A DNA stretch of 15,416 bases from Clostridiales bacterium DTU092 (GTDB taxonomy: Bacteria; Bacillota; Clostridia; Caldicoprobacterales; Caldicoprobacteraceae), in assembly GCA_001513505.1 (NCBI GenBank), contig LFTM01000200.1, positions 12,933 to 28,348 on the forward strand. The letters are read 5' to 3'. The notes under the pieces were generated by a model. The model worked only from the letters and a program-made list of their open reading frames with translations. It searched no databases and was not told the DNA's origin. A program made the translations under genes and the position numbers. This document shows, piece after piece, positions 7,228 through 14,318 of this stretch (within the stretch, counting starts at the first letter, position 1; every line of letters begins with the position of its first letter).

Positions 7228-8955
7228 ATGCAAAACAAGGCGCAACTGTCGAATACCCTTCGGAGAATCGACGGAAGAGGTTACAAAGCATACAAAGATA
7301 TACAGGGTGCCTATGATTTTGGTAATTTTACGTTATATATCGATCACGTGCAGGGAGATCCCTTCGCTGCCCCGTCACGGATCCGTGTTATAGTACCCCA
7401 AAAAGTTGCCGGTTTTAGGGCAGAACTTTACTCATCGGGGGCCAGACGAAAGGGTTTGGAGGATTTTTTAACACGCCAGATTGCAAAAAGCATTGCCCGT
7501 ATAGTAAAAGGAAATCGTGGAACCGGCAAAAGCGGTCAGATAACGGTCATATCATTTGGCCAGCAGATGCTGAACCGGACATCGGTGCTGATAAATCCAG
7601 AGGCTGTGGAGGCGCGTTTAAGCATGGGACTTCCAGCACAGGGAAGAAGAGTACTTGCGGAACAGGCTATTGACATGTTTTTCAATGAGTTACCCAATGT
7701 GATTGAAAACGCTTTGATATATAAAAATCTCAACAGCCAGGATCTGTTGAAACAGGTTAATCTGGCTGAAGATCAATGGGTACTCCGAAAAAAGCTGGAG
7801 GAAATGGGGCTGGTTGCATTTGTAGCTAACGGTTCCATACTTCCAAGGCGCAGCGGTGTTGACGATCGGCCGCTGGAACGGGATGCCGTTCCATTTAAAT
7901 CACCTCCTGAACTGGAAGTTGTGGTGGAGCTTCCTCACGCTGGTAAAGTAAAGGGGATGGGAATCCCCAAAGGAATAACCCTTATTGTAGGTGGAGGCTA
8001 TCATGGAAAATCCACCCTGCTCCGCGCCATTGAGAGGGGAGTATACGATCATATTCCTGGAGACGGGCGTGAACTGGTGGTAACTGTGGAAGATGCAGTC
8101 AAGATAAGGGCTGAGGATGGCAGAAGGGTGGAAAAGGTGGATATAAGCTCCTTCATCAGTGATTTGCCGGGCAACGGATCCACCCGGGCTTTTTCCACCG
8201 ACAATGCAAGCGGCAGTACCTCACAGGCTGCCAACATTATGGAAGCCCTGGAGATAGGAACTTCGCTGCTGCTCATTGATGAGGATACCAGCGCCACCAA
8301 TTTTATGATCCGCGATGCACGGATGCAGGCACTGGTTCATAAGGATTCAGAGCCTATAACCCCGTTTATTGACCGGGTGGAGGCACTCTATGAGCAGCAT
8401 GGAGTTTCAACAATTATTGTGATTGGCGGTTCTGGAGATTATTTTGATATTGCACACCGGGTTATTATGATGGAACGGTATATACCAAGGGATGTTACAA
8501 AAAGGGCAAGAGAAATTGCGGATGAATATGCTACCAACAGACGGAACGAGGCAGTTGGTCTTCCAATACGAATTACACACCGCTGTCCAATACCGCAGAG
8601 TCTCAGGATTGAAGGGCGCAGACAAAAGATTAAGTCCCGGGGTCTGGACAGTATACAGTATGGGTATACCAATTTAATGCTGGATGACGTAGAACAGCTG
8701 GTGGATGTGAATCAGACCCGTGCAATCGGGGATATAATCCGTTATGCTATGGAAAATTATATGGGGGATAATGTAACTTTAAGGGAAATAGTCCAAAAGG
8801 TACACAGGGATATACAAGAGAAAGGTTTAGATATTATATCACCATATAAAGATTTTCATACAGGTGATTATGCACAGCCCCGGCCACAGGAGATTGGGGC
8901 GGCTATAAACAGGCTTAGAATTTTGAAGGTAAAACAGCTGGCTTCTGAGCAGTGA
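7228..8955 (+). CDS. Predicted ATPase of the ABC class (COG3044 family)
   Basis: Soluble ABC-class ATPase of 575 residues with no membrane segment, so not a transporter subunit in itself. Visible motifs are Walker A GGGYHGKS (255-262, K261), a signature-like SGSTSQ (328-333) close before Walker B LLLIDED (D351, E352), and a conserved TSATNFM after it. This matches the family annotated as 'predicted ATPase of the ABC class'; the trypanosome mitochondrial RNA-editing factor MRB1590 belongs to this family as I recall. The bacterial function is not known. The start follows the thiI stop by nine bases, and the likely binding site AGGGGTGA (7211-7218) overlaps the end of thiI, so the two are almost certainly co-transcribed. 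No terminator is evident after it. A role linked to tRNA or other RNA is inference from context and the distant homologue. Confidence 0.88.
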   Translation: MQNKAQLSNTLRRIDGRGYKAYKDIQGAYDFGNFTLYIDHVQGDPFAAPSRIRVIVPQKVAGFRAELYSSGARRKGLEDFLTRQIAKSIARIVKGNRGTGKSGQITVISFGQQMLNRTSVLINPEAVEARLSMGLPAQGRRVLAEQAIDMFFNELPNVIENALIYKNLNSQDLLKQVNLAEDQWVLRKKLEEMGLVAFVANGSILPRRSGVDDRPLERDAVPFKSPPELEVVVELPHAGKVKGMGIPKGITLIVGGGYHGKSTLLRAIERGVYDHIPGDGRELVVTVEDAVKIRAEDGRRVEKVDISSFISDLPGNGSTRAFSTDNASGSTSQAANIMEALEIGTSLLLIDEDTSATNFMIRDARMQALVHKDSEPITPFIDRVEALYEQHGVSTIIVIGGSGDYFDIAHRVIMMERYIPRDVTKRAREIADEYATNRRNEAVGLPIRITHRCPIPQSLRIEGRRQKIKSRGLDSIQYGYTNLMLDDVEQLVDVNQTRAIGDIIRYAMENYMGDNVTLREIVQKVHRDIQEKGLDIISPYKDFHTGDYAQPRPQEIGAAINRLRILKVKQLASEQ

Positions 8956-9007
8956 AGCTGATATACACAAATAGTAGTATGACCTATGTTTGTTATTGTA
9001 TATGACA

Positions 9008-9155
9008 TGCCAGGGACAAGTATTACAAATATATAAACTTTTTCGAGGATGCACATGTTAATGATACAAAACATGTCTTTTAGGGTAATAACTATATGTA
9101 GATGCATTTAAAGTGTTTGAATAATATAAGTACAAGTTAACTCTGCCAGGACAAG
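9008..9155 (+). repeat. Pair of near-identical 12-13 bp direct repeats upstream of copA
   Basis: TGCCAGGGACAAG (9008-9020) recurs as TGCCAGGACAAG (9144-9155), differing by one G, in the 227-base gap before copA. Between them lie two copies of the palindrome ACATGT (9053-9058 and 9071-9076). No match to the usual CsoR or CopY operator is seen, and only a weak promoter candidate (ATGACA at 9002-9007, 16 bases, TACAAA at 9024-9029). The repeats could be regulator sites or a chance duplication. Confidence 0.4.
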
Positions 9156-9182
9156 AACTAAACAAAAAAGGTGGTGAATAAT

Positions 9183-11642
9183 GTGGCCAGGGAGACTTTT
9201 AATATTACAGGAATGACATGTGCGTCCTGTGCAAGGGCAGTAGAGAGGAGTGTCAGCAGGCTGGAGGGAGTTCAATCTGCTTCTGTTAACCTTGCAACGG
9301 AGAAACTTTCGGTAGAGTTTGATGAAGGCAGGACAGATGCCGATCAGATAAAAGAAGCCGTAAAAAAAGCAGGTTACGGTGTACAGCAAGAAGAAAGCAT
9401 GGCTGTAAGGGAGATAACCATTCCAATATCGGGAATGACCTGTGCAGCCTGTGCAAGGGCTGTTGAAAGGGCAATAACTAAGTTGCCGGGAATAAATGAG
9501 GTAAACGTTAATCTGGCTACCGAAAAAGCCAGAATTATATATGAACCTTCAAAAGTAAGGATATCGATAATAAAAGATGCCATATCAAAGGCAGGATATA
9601 AAGCTCTGGAGGTTGAAGAGGACGAAAGAATTGACAGTCAAACAGAATACCGTCAGAAAGAGATCAATTCTTTAAGGATCAGATTTATAACATCAATTGT
9701 GTTTGCTGTACCGCTTTTCTATATTGCTATGGGACATATGCTGGGATTGCCGCTGCCGGAAATAATTATGCCCGGGTCGAATCCTTTCAACTTCGCATTA
9801 GTTCAGCTGTTGCTTACAATTCCCATAATTGCGGTGGGTTATAGGTTCTATACAATAGGTTTTGGCAGGCTTTTAAAAAGAGCTCCTAACATGGATTCTT
9901 TGATAGCAATAGGTACGAGTGCAGCATTCCTGTACGGGATATATGCAATATATCAGATTGCCCGCGGGAATACCGAATATGCTATGAATCTGTATTTTGA
10001 ATCAGCCGGTGTTATCATTGCCTTAATACTTATGGGGAAATATCTGGAATCCATATCAAAGGGCAAGACTTCGGAAACAATTAAAAAGCTGATGGGTCTT
10101 TCGCCAAAAACTGCTGTAGTTATTCACGACGGTGAGGAAATGGCAATTCCCATTGAGGAGGTTGAGGTAGGAGATATACTTCTTGTCAGACCCGGTGATA
10201 AGATCCCGGTGGACGGTGAGGTAGTCGAAGGCAGGACTTCGGTGGATGAATCCATGCTTACGGGTGAAAGTATTCCTGTAGAGAAAAATCCGGGCAGCGC
10301 GGTTGTCGGAGGAACCATTAACAAAAACGGAACCATCAAATTCAGAGCCACCAGGGTAGGTAAGGATACAACGCTGGCTCAGATTATAAAGCTGGTTGAA
10401 GATGCCCAGGGCTCAAAGGCGCCAATCGCAAAGATGGCGGATATTATATCCGGATATTTTGTGCCGATAGTTATTGCTATAGCTGTTATCGCTGCTGTAG
10501 CCTGGGTGTTATCCGGTGAATCGGCAATTTTCTCTCTTACAATATTTATATCGGTGCTGGTTATAGCATGTCCGTGTGCTCTTGGTCTTGCCACTCCCAC
10601 AGCCATTGTGGTAGGTACGGGCAAGGGAGCGGAGCATGGTGTATTGATAAAGGGTGGGGAGGCGCTGGAGACTGCCCACAAAATAGATACTATTATATTC
10701 GACAAAACCGGAACCATTACGGAAGGGGAACCAAGAGTAACTGATATCATTGTGAATGATGATTTAAGTCAGAATGAGCTCCTGCAGCTGTCAGCGTCTG
10801 CCGAGGCAGGCTCTGAACATCCTTTAGGCGAAGCTATTGTAAACAGTGCCAGGGACAAAAATCTGGAACTTATAAAAGCCGAGAACTTTGAAGCCATACC
10901 GGGACATGGTATTGAGGTAACGTTAGTGGGAAAGAAAATGCTGCTTGGCAACAAAAAGCTGATGGATGACAGAGATATTAGTATTTCACTGCAAAAAGAA
11001 GCCGATGAATTGGCTGAGCAGGGTAAGACGCCAATGTTTGTTGCAATAGATGGAAAACTGGCGGGTATAATAGCAGTAGCGGATGTCATTAAACCCAGCA
11101 GCAGAAGAGCTATAGAGACACTCCATAGAATGGGCATTCAAGTTGTCATGATCACCGGCGACAACAAGCGAACGGCCGAGGCTATAGCAAGGCAGGTAGG
11201 TATAGACCGGGTATTGGCCGAAGTATTGCCCCAGGATAAAGCTGCTGAGGTTAAAAAACTTCAGGCAGTGGGTAAGAAAGTTGCTATGGTGGGAGACGGT
11301 ATTAACGATGCTCCTGCACTGGTACAGGCGGATATAGGAATAGCCATTGGTTCGGGTACCGATGTGGCCATGGAATCGGCTGACATTGTGCTTATTAGAA
11401 ACGATCTTATGGATGTAGCTACAGCAATACAGCTTAGTAAAGCTACTATAAGAAATATAAAGCAGAATCTTTTCTGGGCTTTTGCCTATAATTCCGCCGG
11501 TATACCTATTGCGGCAGGTTTACTTCACCTGTTTGGAGGCCCGTTGCTGAACCCTATGATAGCAGCCGGGGCCATGGCATTCAGTTCGGTATCGGTACTG
11601 ACAAACGCCCTGAGATTGAGAAGGTTTAAACCGGAACATTGA
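9183..11642 (+). CDS. copA: Copper-exporting P1B-type ATPase CopA with two metal-binding domains
   Basis: Membrane ATPase that pumps Cu(I) out of the cell. The 819 residues begin with two HMA domains, each with a CXXC site (GMTCASC, C13/C16; GMTCAAC, C87/C90), followed by eight membrane helices. The P-type signatures are all present: TGES (360-363), the transmembrane copper site CPC (463-465), the phosphorylated D507 in DKTGT, the P1B marker HP (546-547) and GDGINDAP (from 704). The YN in FAYNSAGIP and the MAFSS near the C-terminus are the residues typical of Cu(I)-specific 1B-1 pumps. The start is taken as GTG at 9183, with AAGGTGG (9168-9174) eight bases upstream; in-frame GTGs at 9171 and 9174 lie inside that site. 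copZ follows 30 bases downstream. Control by copper is expected, but no regulator gene is in view. Confidence 0.96.
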   Translation: MARETFNITGMTCASCARAVERSVSRLEGVQSASVNLATEKLSVEFDEGRTDADQIKEAVKKAGYGVQQEESMAVREITIPISGMTCAACARAVERAITKLPGINEVNVNLATEKARIIYEPSKVRISIIKDAISKAGYKALEVEEDERIDSQTEYRQKEINSLRIRFITSIVFAVPLFYIAMGHMLGLPLPEIIMPGSNPFNFALVQLLLTIPIIAVGYRFYTIGFGRLLKRAPNMDSLIAIGTSAAFLYGIYAIYQIARGNTEYAMNLYFESAGVIIALILMGKYLESISKGKTSETIKKLMGLSPKTAVVIHDGEEMAIPIEEVEVGDILLVRPGDKIPVDGEVVEGRTSVDESMLTGESIPVEKNPGSAVVGGTINKNGTIKFRATRVGKDTTLAQIIKLVEDAQGSKAPIAKMADIISGYFVPIVIAIAVIAAVAWVLSGESAIFSLTIFISVLVIACPCALGLATPTAIVVGTGKGAEHGVLIKGGEALETAHKIDTIIFDKTGTITEGEPRVTDIIVNDDLSQNELLQLSASAEAGSEHPLGEAIVNSARDKNLELIKAENFEAIPGHGIEVTLVGKKMLLGNKKLMDDRDISISLQKEADELAEQGKTPMFVAIDGKLAGIIAVADVIKPSSRRAIETLHRMGIQVVMITGDNKRTAEAIARQVGIDRVLAEVLPQDKAAEVKKLQAVGKKVAMVGDGINDAPALVQADIGIAIGSGTDVAMESADIVLIRNDLMDVATAIQLSKATIRNIKQNLFWAFAYNSAGIPIAAGLLHLFGGPLLNPMIAAGAMAFSSVSVLTNALRLRRFKPEH

Positions 11643-11672
11643 TATAAAAATATAAAGAAAAGGATGAGTGCG

Positions 11673-11882
11673 ATGAAGAAAAAAATATTTATCGACGGTA
11701 TGTCCTGTCAGCACTGTGTAAACAGGGTTACCCGGGCACTTGAGGAAATACCGGGTGTTAAATCAGCTAAGGTGGATCTTGATGAAAAGCTTGCCGTGGT
11801 CGAACTGGACTATGATGTAGATAATGATACATTTAAAACTGTCATATATGACGCAGGATATGATGTAACTCATATAGAATAG
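11673..11882 (+). CDS. copZ: Copper chaperone CopZ (single HMA domain)
   Basis: A 69-residue cytosolic protein made of one heavy-metal-associated domain. The metal site is GMSCQHC (C12 and C15), preceded by the usual beta strand KIFIDG. Such proteins bind Cu(I) and hand it to the N-terminal domains of CopA, whose gene ends 30 bases upstream, so the two form an export unit. The ATG at 11673 is preferred over the ATG at 11664: AAAAGGA at 11658-11664 then sits at a normal distance of eight bases, and the protein starts MKKKIFIDGM as is typical. A strong terminator follows directly. Confidence 0.93.
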   Translation: MKKKIFIDGMSCQHCVNRVTRALEEIPGVKSAKVDLDEKLAVVELDYDVDNDTFKTVIYDAGYDVTHIE

Positions 11883-11889
11883 TTTATTT

Positions 11890-11929
11890 ATAGTGGGTAG
11901 ATATGAAAGATCTGCCCACTATGTTTTTT
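11890..11929 (+). terminator. Strong intrinsic terminator of copA-copZ
   Basis: A 13-base stem (11890-11902 with 11910-11922, one G-T wobble) around a seven-base loop is followed by GTTTTTT. It begins eight bases after the copZ stop codon. Confidence 0.93.
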
Positions 11930-12125
11930 ATGTTAAGCATAGATGAATGCTGCCATTAAAAGGATACATTATACCCTTGCAATTTATTCATCTTCAATTG
12001 GAGGTCAGTATGAGCTGGGTCCGGGTTAGGTTGAAAACGGCCTGAGCGTTACCGGCAGCGTCCAAGCATGTTTGAGAAAAGAGCAAAAAAAGTCCTGTCT
12101 TTCTGCAGCAGGGCTTTTAATTTTT
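11930..12125 (+). other. Intergenic stretch with possible structured RNA or decayed repeat, ending in a terminator
   Basis: The 396-base gap 11883-12278 has no supported gene. Between the copZ terminator and the next promoter it carries a GC-richer island (about 12001-12075). Short pairings are possible there: GCTGG (12014-12018) with CCGGC (12052-12056), and TTAGG with CCTGA. It ends in a second hairpin with T-rich tail. The island shares the order GCCTG, TTA, GCAGCG, TCC, TGTTTGAG with the inverted-repeat element at 3828-3997, which suggests a decayed copy of the same repeat. ACATTAT (11966-11972) is inverted at 12144-12150. I found no convincing promoter before the island, so a small RNA is only a possibility. 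Confidence 0.3.
12088..12125 (+). terminator. Intrinsic terminator-like hairpin between copZ and the J-protein gene
   Basis: AAAAGTCCTG (12088-12097) pairs with CAGGGCTTTT (12109-12118), with one wobble pair, around an 11-base loop, and is followed by AATTTTT. copZ already has its own strong terminator about 190 bases upstream, so this one may end a separate short transcript or act as a back-up. Confidence 0.65.
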
Positions 12126-12196
12126 CGGACACTATCCATTATAATAATGTCGGTAGTCAATGGTGGATGGAGCGAGGTTAGCGATTGAAATTGGTA

Positions 12197-12225
12197 TTGT
12201 ACATATGAACATATGGTGATAAAAT
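12197..12225 (+). promoter_or_regulatory. Sigma-A promoter with extended -10 for the J-protein gene
   Basis: TTGTAC (12197-12202) and TAAAAT (12220-12225) are exactly 17 bases apart, and TGA just before the -10 makes it an extended -10 box. The spacer holds CATATG twice (12202-12207 and 12210-12215). The predicted transcription start near 12232 falls inside the CtsR-like site. Confidence 0.75.
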
Positions 12226-12227
12226 AA

Positions 12228-12244
12228 GGTCAGAGAAAGTCAAT
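12228..12244 (+). promoter_or_regulatory. CtsR-like heat-shock operator
   Basis: GGTCAGAGAAAGTCAAT matches the CtsR heptad direct repeat RGTCAAA-NAN-RGTCAAA with two mismatches (G for A at 12233 and T for A at 12244). It begins two bases after the -10 box, over the expected transcription start, a position where a repressor would block transcription. The downstream gene encodes a co-chaperone, a fitting target for this heat-shock repressor. The CtsR gene itself is not in the window. Confidence 0.55.
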
Positions 12245-12278
12245 GTGGAAATGGGTTTACCTATAAGGAGGATTATCT

Positions 12279-13235
12279 ATGGAGTATAAGGACTACTACA
12301 AGATACTGGGTGTATCCAAGAACGCGACACAGGACGAGATAAAAAAAGCATACCGAAGATTGGCTAAGCAATATCATCCCGACGCAAATCCTGGGGACAA
12401 AGAGGCTGAACAAAAATTTAAGGAGATCAATGAGGCATACCAGGTATTGGGAGACGAAGAAAAGCGTAAAAAATACGATACTTTTGGCAGTTATTATGAT
12501 TTCCAAAACGGTACTAACTTTGATCCATCCCAGTTCGGATGGCAAAGAAGAACATACACCGCAGGGCCCGACGAATTCAGCGATTTCTTTGAAATGCTTT
12601 TTGGTGAAAATGGGCTGGATTTGAACAGTATTTTAAAAGGGTTTAACCGGCGCCGTAGTCCTTTTGGGGGTTTTACGGGCGGATTTAGAAATGCAAGAAC
12701 CGCTCAGACGGGCCAGCATATGGAGACAAGTGTAGAAGTTGCATTACAGCAGGCTTTCAATGGTGGAGACAGGATATTGACAATACAGGGAAGTAACGGT
12801 TCCATGAAAAGGATCAGGATGAAGATTCCCGCAGGGGTCCTTGATGGAGATAAAATAAGGCTGAAAGGACAGGGTATTAACGGAGGTGATTTGCTTGTCA
12901 CCATTCGCATCAGGACTGAGGAAGGACAGGAACTGCAGGGTCTTGATATAATACAGGACATACCCGTTTTGCCGTGGGAGGCAGTGCTGGGTACAACCGC
13001 CACAGTTCAGTCTCTGGACGGCACGAAGCTGTCAGTAAAAATACCGCCGGGGAGTTCTACAGGAAAAAAATTGAGGATTTCCGGCAAAGGTTACAAGGAT
13101 AGAAGAGGGAAAAGAGGAGATCTTTATATAAGGGTGAAGATCGTTGTTTCCGATGATATAAGCATCGAAGAGAAGGAACTTTATATGAAATTAAAAGAAA
13201 CATCCCGCTGGAATCCAAGGGATAATAAAGTCTAG
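12279..13235 (+). CDS. cbpA: CbpA-type DnaJ-like co-chaperone without zinc fingers
   Basis: J-domain co-chaperone that stimulates ATP hydrolysis by DnaK and delivers substrates to it. The 318 residues have a J domain (about 1-70, HPD at 33-35), a Phe/Gly-rich linker (about 85-140, including GGFTGGFRN) and the two beta-sandwich substrate-binding domains followed by the C-terminal segment. The CXXCXGXG zinc-finger repeats of true DnaJ are absent, so this is a type B protein of the CbpA/DnaJ2 kind. The start has AAGGAGG at 12265-12271, seven bases upstream. It stands apart from any dnaK operon, with its own promoter and a CtsR-like operator, and converges on the DUF4364-like gene with only 19 bases between stop codons. 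No clear terminator is visible there. Confidence 0.92.
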   Translation: MEYKDYYKILGVSKNATQDEIKKAYRRLAKQYHPDANPGDKEAEQKFKEINEAYQVLGDEEKRKKYDTFGSYYDFQNGTNFDPSQFGWQRRTYTAGPDEFSDFFEMLFGENGLDLNSILKGFNRRRSPFGGFTGGFRNARTAQTGQHMETSVEVALQQAFNGGDRILTIQGSNGSMKRIRMKIPAGVLDGDKIRLKGQGINGGDLLVTIRIRTEEGQELQGLDIIQDIPVLPWEAVLGTTATVQSLDGTKLSVKIPPGSSTGKKLRISGKGYKDRRGKRGDLYIRVKIVVSDDISIEEKELYMKLKETSRWNPRDNKV

Positions 13236-13254
13236 CAAATAAGACTGTTCCGGT

Positions 13255-13779
13255 TCAGACAGTCAGCTGCTGCATTATATATTTATATATCTCCGGAGCT
13301 TTGGTATCCCAGTTGTTACAGATAATTCTTGCCTGTTTTCTGTCAGTTACGCTCAGCCTTAAATCAATAAGGACAATATCATTCTCCATAACCTTGCAGA
13401 TTACCTGATACTCTTTACTGGAAATCCGCTTATACTCAGCCGTAATCTGGTTCTCCCTTTTAAACCTGCTGCGGTTTTGTTGAGCGTATATATCAATAGT
13501 ATGACGCAGCCACTGGGGGATATGACTTCGGAAAAACCGTAAGGTTTCCCCACCTTTTTTTGTAATGCTGTAAAAGGATTTGTGACCGGTTTCCAAACAA
13601 CTGAGATGATCGCTGGATACAAGCTGACTCAGAAGCTGCTGTAGATCAAAATAATTCATAATATTGTTTTCCAAAAAAAACTGTGTAACCTGGGTATTGG
13701 TCAGCGGAATATCCAGGCGGTCAATATAGTAGAGTATTGATAATTTGTTCTCAGCTACGTTTATGACTTGTTCCGGCAT
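13255..13779 (-). CDS. DUF4364-like protein, predicted winged-helix
   Basis: A 174-residue soluble protein resembling the DUF4364 family of Clostridia. The N-terminal half (AENKLSILYYIDRLDIPLT, then NYFDLQQLLSQL) has the pattern of a winged helix-turn-helix as in PadR-like regulators, and KKGGETLRFF suits the wing and following helix. The C-terminal half is an alpha/beta domain. A DNA-binding role is predicted only; I know of no characterised member. The ATG at 13779 has GAGGTGA upstream at normal spacing. The gene lies downstream of the HPr-like gene on the same strand but beyond a strong terminator, so it probably has its own promoter, which I could not identify. Confidence 0.82.
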   Translation of the reverse strand: MPEQVINVAENKLSILYYIDRLDIPLTNTQVTQFFLENNIMNYFDLQQLLSQLVSSDHLSCLETGHKSFYSITKKGGETLRFFRSHIPQWLRHTIDIYAQQNRSRFKRENQITAEYKRISSKEYQVICKVMENDIVLIDLRLSVTDRKQARIICNNWDTKAPEIYKYIMQQLTV

Positions 13780-13807
13780 AGCTTCACCTCGGGTAAAGTA
13801 AAAAAGC

Positions 13808-13842
13808 TATAAAAAGAACACCTAAAAGGTGTTCTTTTTATA
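13808..13842 (-). terminator. Perfect 16-bp terminator hairpin after the HPr-like gene
   Basis: Arms 13808-13823 and 13827-13842 are perfectly complementary around a three-base loop. On the minus strand the G/C core AACACCT/AGGTGTT is followed by TTTTTATAGCTTTTT. It starts 18 bases after the HPr-like stop codon and separates that gene from the DUF4364-like gene. The structure is symmetrical and could also act on the plus strand, though no gene reads into it from there. Confidence 0.92.
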
Positions 13843-13859
13843 TTACATTAATAATGCCA

Positions 13860-14087
13860 TTATACTATGTATTCACGTATTTCTTCAAGCAGGTCATTAC
13901 AATCATCGGAATATATCTCAACTGTTATGGGCTTGCTTAAATCTAAACTGAATATACCCAAAATTGATTTTGCATCTACTACATGGCGGCCAGAACGCAG
14001 GTCTATCTCGTATGGATACTTGTTGACTATATTTACGAACTTCTTAACATTTTCGGCCAATGAAAGCTTTATATTTACGGTTTTCAC
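13860..14087 (-). CDS. HPr-like protein lacking the phosphorylated histidine
   Basis: A 75-residue HPr-fold protein. HPr carries phosphate at His15 for sugar uptake and at Ser46 for carbon catabolite control. Here the GLHARPA-type motif is replaced by SLAENVKK, so there is no histidine for sugar transport, while the second-site region KSILGIFSLDLS keeps the serine equivalent to Ser46 (S47 from the chosen start). The pattern recalls Crh of Bacillus, which also lacks His15, but similar histidine-less HPr-like proteins are common in Clostridia and their role is unknown. The GTG at 14087 is preferred: AAAGGGGG (14097-14104) is then nine bases upstream, whereas it would touch an in-frame ATG at 14096. 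The gene is monocistronic, with a promoter and a strong terminator. Confidence 0.85.
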   Translation of the reverse strand: MKTVNIKLSLAENVKKFVNIVNKYPYEIDLRSGRHVVDAKSILGIFSLDLSKPITVEIYSDDCNDLLEEIREYIV

Positions 14088-14118
14088 AGAACTCATCCCC
14101 CTTTATCTATTTTATTTC

Positions 14119-14147
14119 AGTATATAACATTTTTTATATTTAAGCAA
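14119..14147 (-). promoter_or_regulatory. Sigma-A promoter of the HPr-like gene
   Basis: On the minus strand TTGCTT (14142-14147) and TATACT (14119-14124) are separated by 17 bases, 31 bases before the GTG start. It is a good vegetative promoter in an AT-rich gap. Confidence 0.65.
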
Positions 14148-14217
14148 TACTTTTCATATATTTTACATTTATTCATATAAATTGCCTTTTTTGCACACTG
14201 TTTTTTTGTGCATATTG

Positions 14218-14247
14218 CTGACCCTTTACTGTGTTGAGCATTATAAT
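14218..14247 (+). promoter_or_regulatory. Candidate promoter of the activase-related operon
   Basis: A perfect TATAAT (14242-14247) is preceded at 18 bases by CTGACC (14218-14223), a partial -35 match. Just upstream TGCACA (14192-14197) is inverted as TGTGCA (14207-14212) around a T-rich spacer, which could be a regulator site or chance. Confidence 0.4.
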
Positions 14248-14318
14248 CTGATAAATTTGGTCAATAATATATGGATATGAGGGTATTTCCAGACTTCTGT
14301 CAGAAAGGAGAAGCTGTA

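Noticed and set aside
9055..9111. 18-codon frame (starting MLMIQN) with GAGG at 9045-9048, upstream of copA
   Set aside because: Too short and low in information; a leader peptide for copA would need a regulatory structure after it, and none is visible.
8956..9182. CsoR palindrome or CopY box (TACANNTGTA) before copA
   Set aside because: Searched by eye; the nearest sequences, such as TACAAATATA at 9024-9033, fail at conserved positions.
10379..11137. Long minus-strand open frames inside copA, and similar ones inside nifS, htrA and the ATPase gene
   Set aside because: They oppose clearly conserved coding sequence, lack ribosome binding sites and have low-complexity compositions typical of antisense shadows.
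12202..12215. CATATG-AA-CATATG in the promoter spacer as an operator
   Set aside because: CATATG is a self-palindromic AT-rich hexamer likely to recur by chance; without conservation data it is not a supported site.
12126..12278. CIRCE (HrcA) element before the J-protein gene
   Set aside because: The TTAGCACTC/GAGTGCTAA inverted repeat is not present; only the CtsR-like direct repeat is found.
13246..13261. Hairpin GACTGT/ACAGTC between the convergent J-protein and DUF4364-like genes
   Set aside because: Six-base stem, partly within the DUF4364-like coding end, with no T-run on either strand; not a credible terminator.
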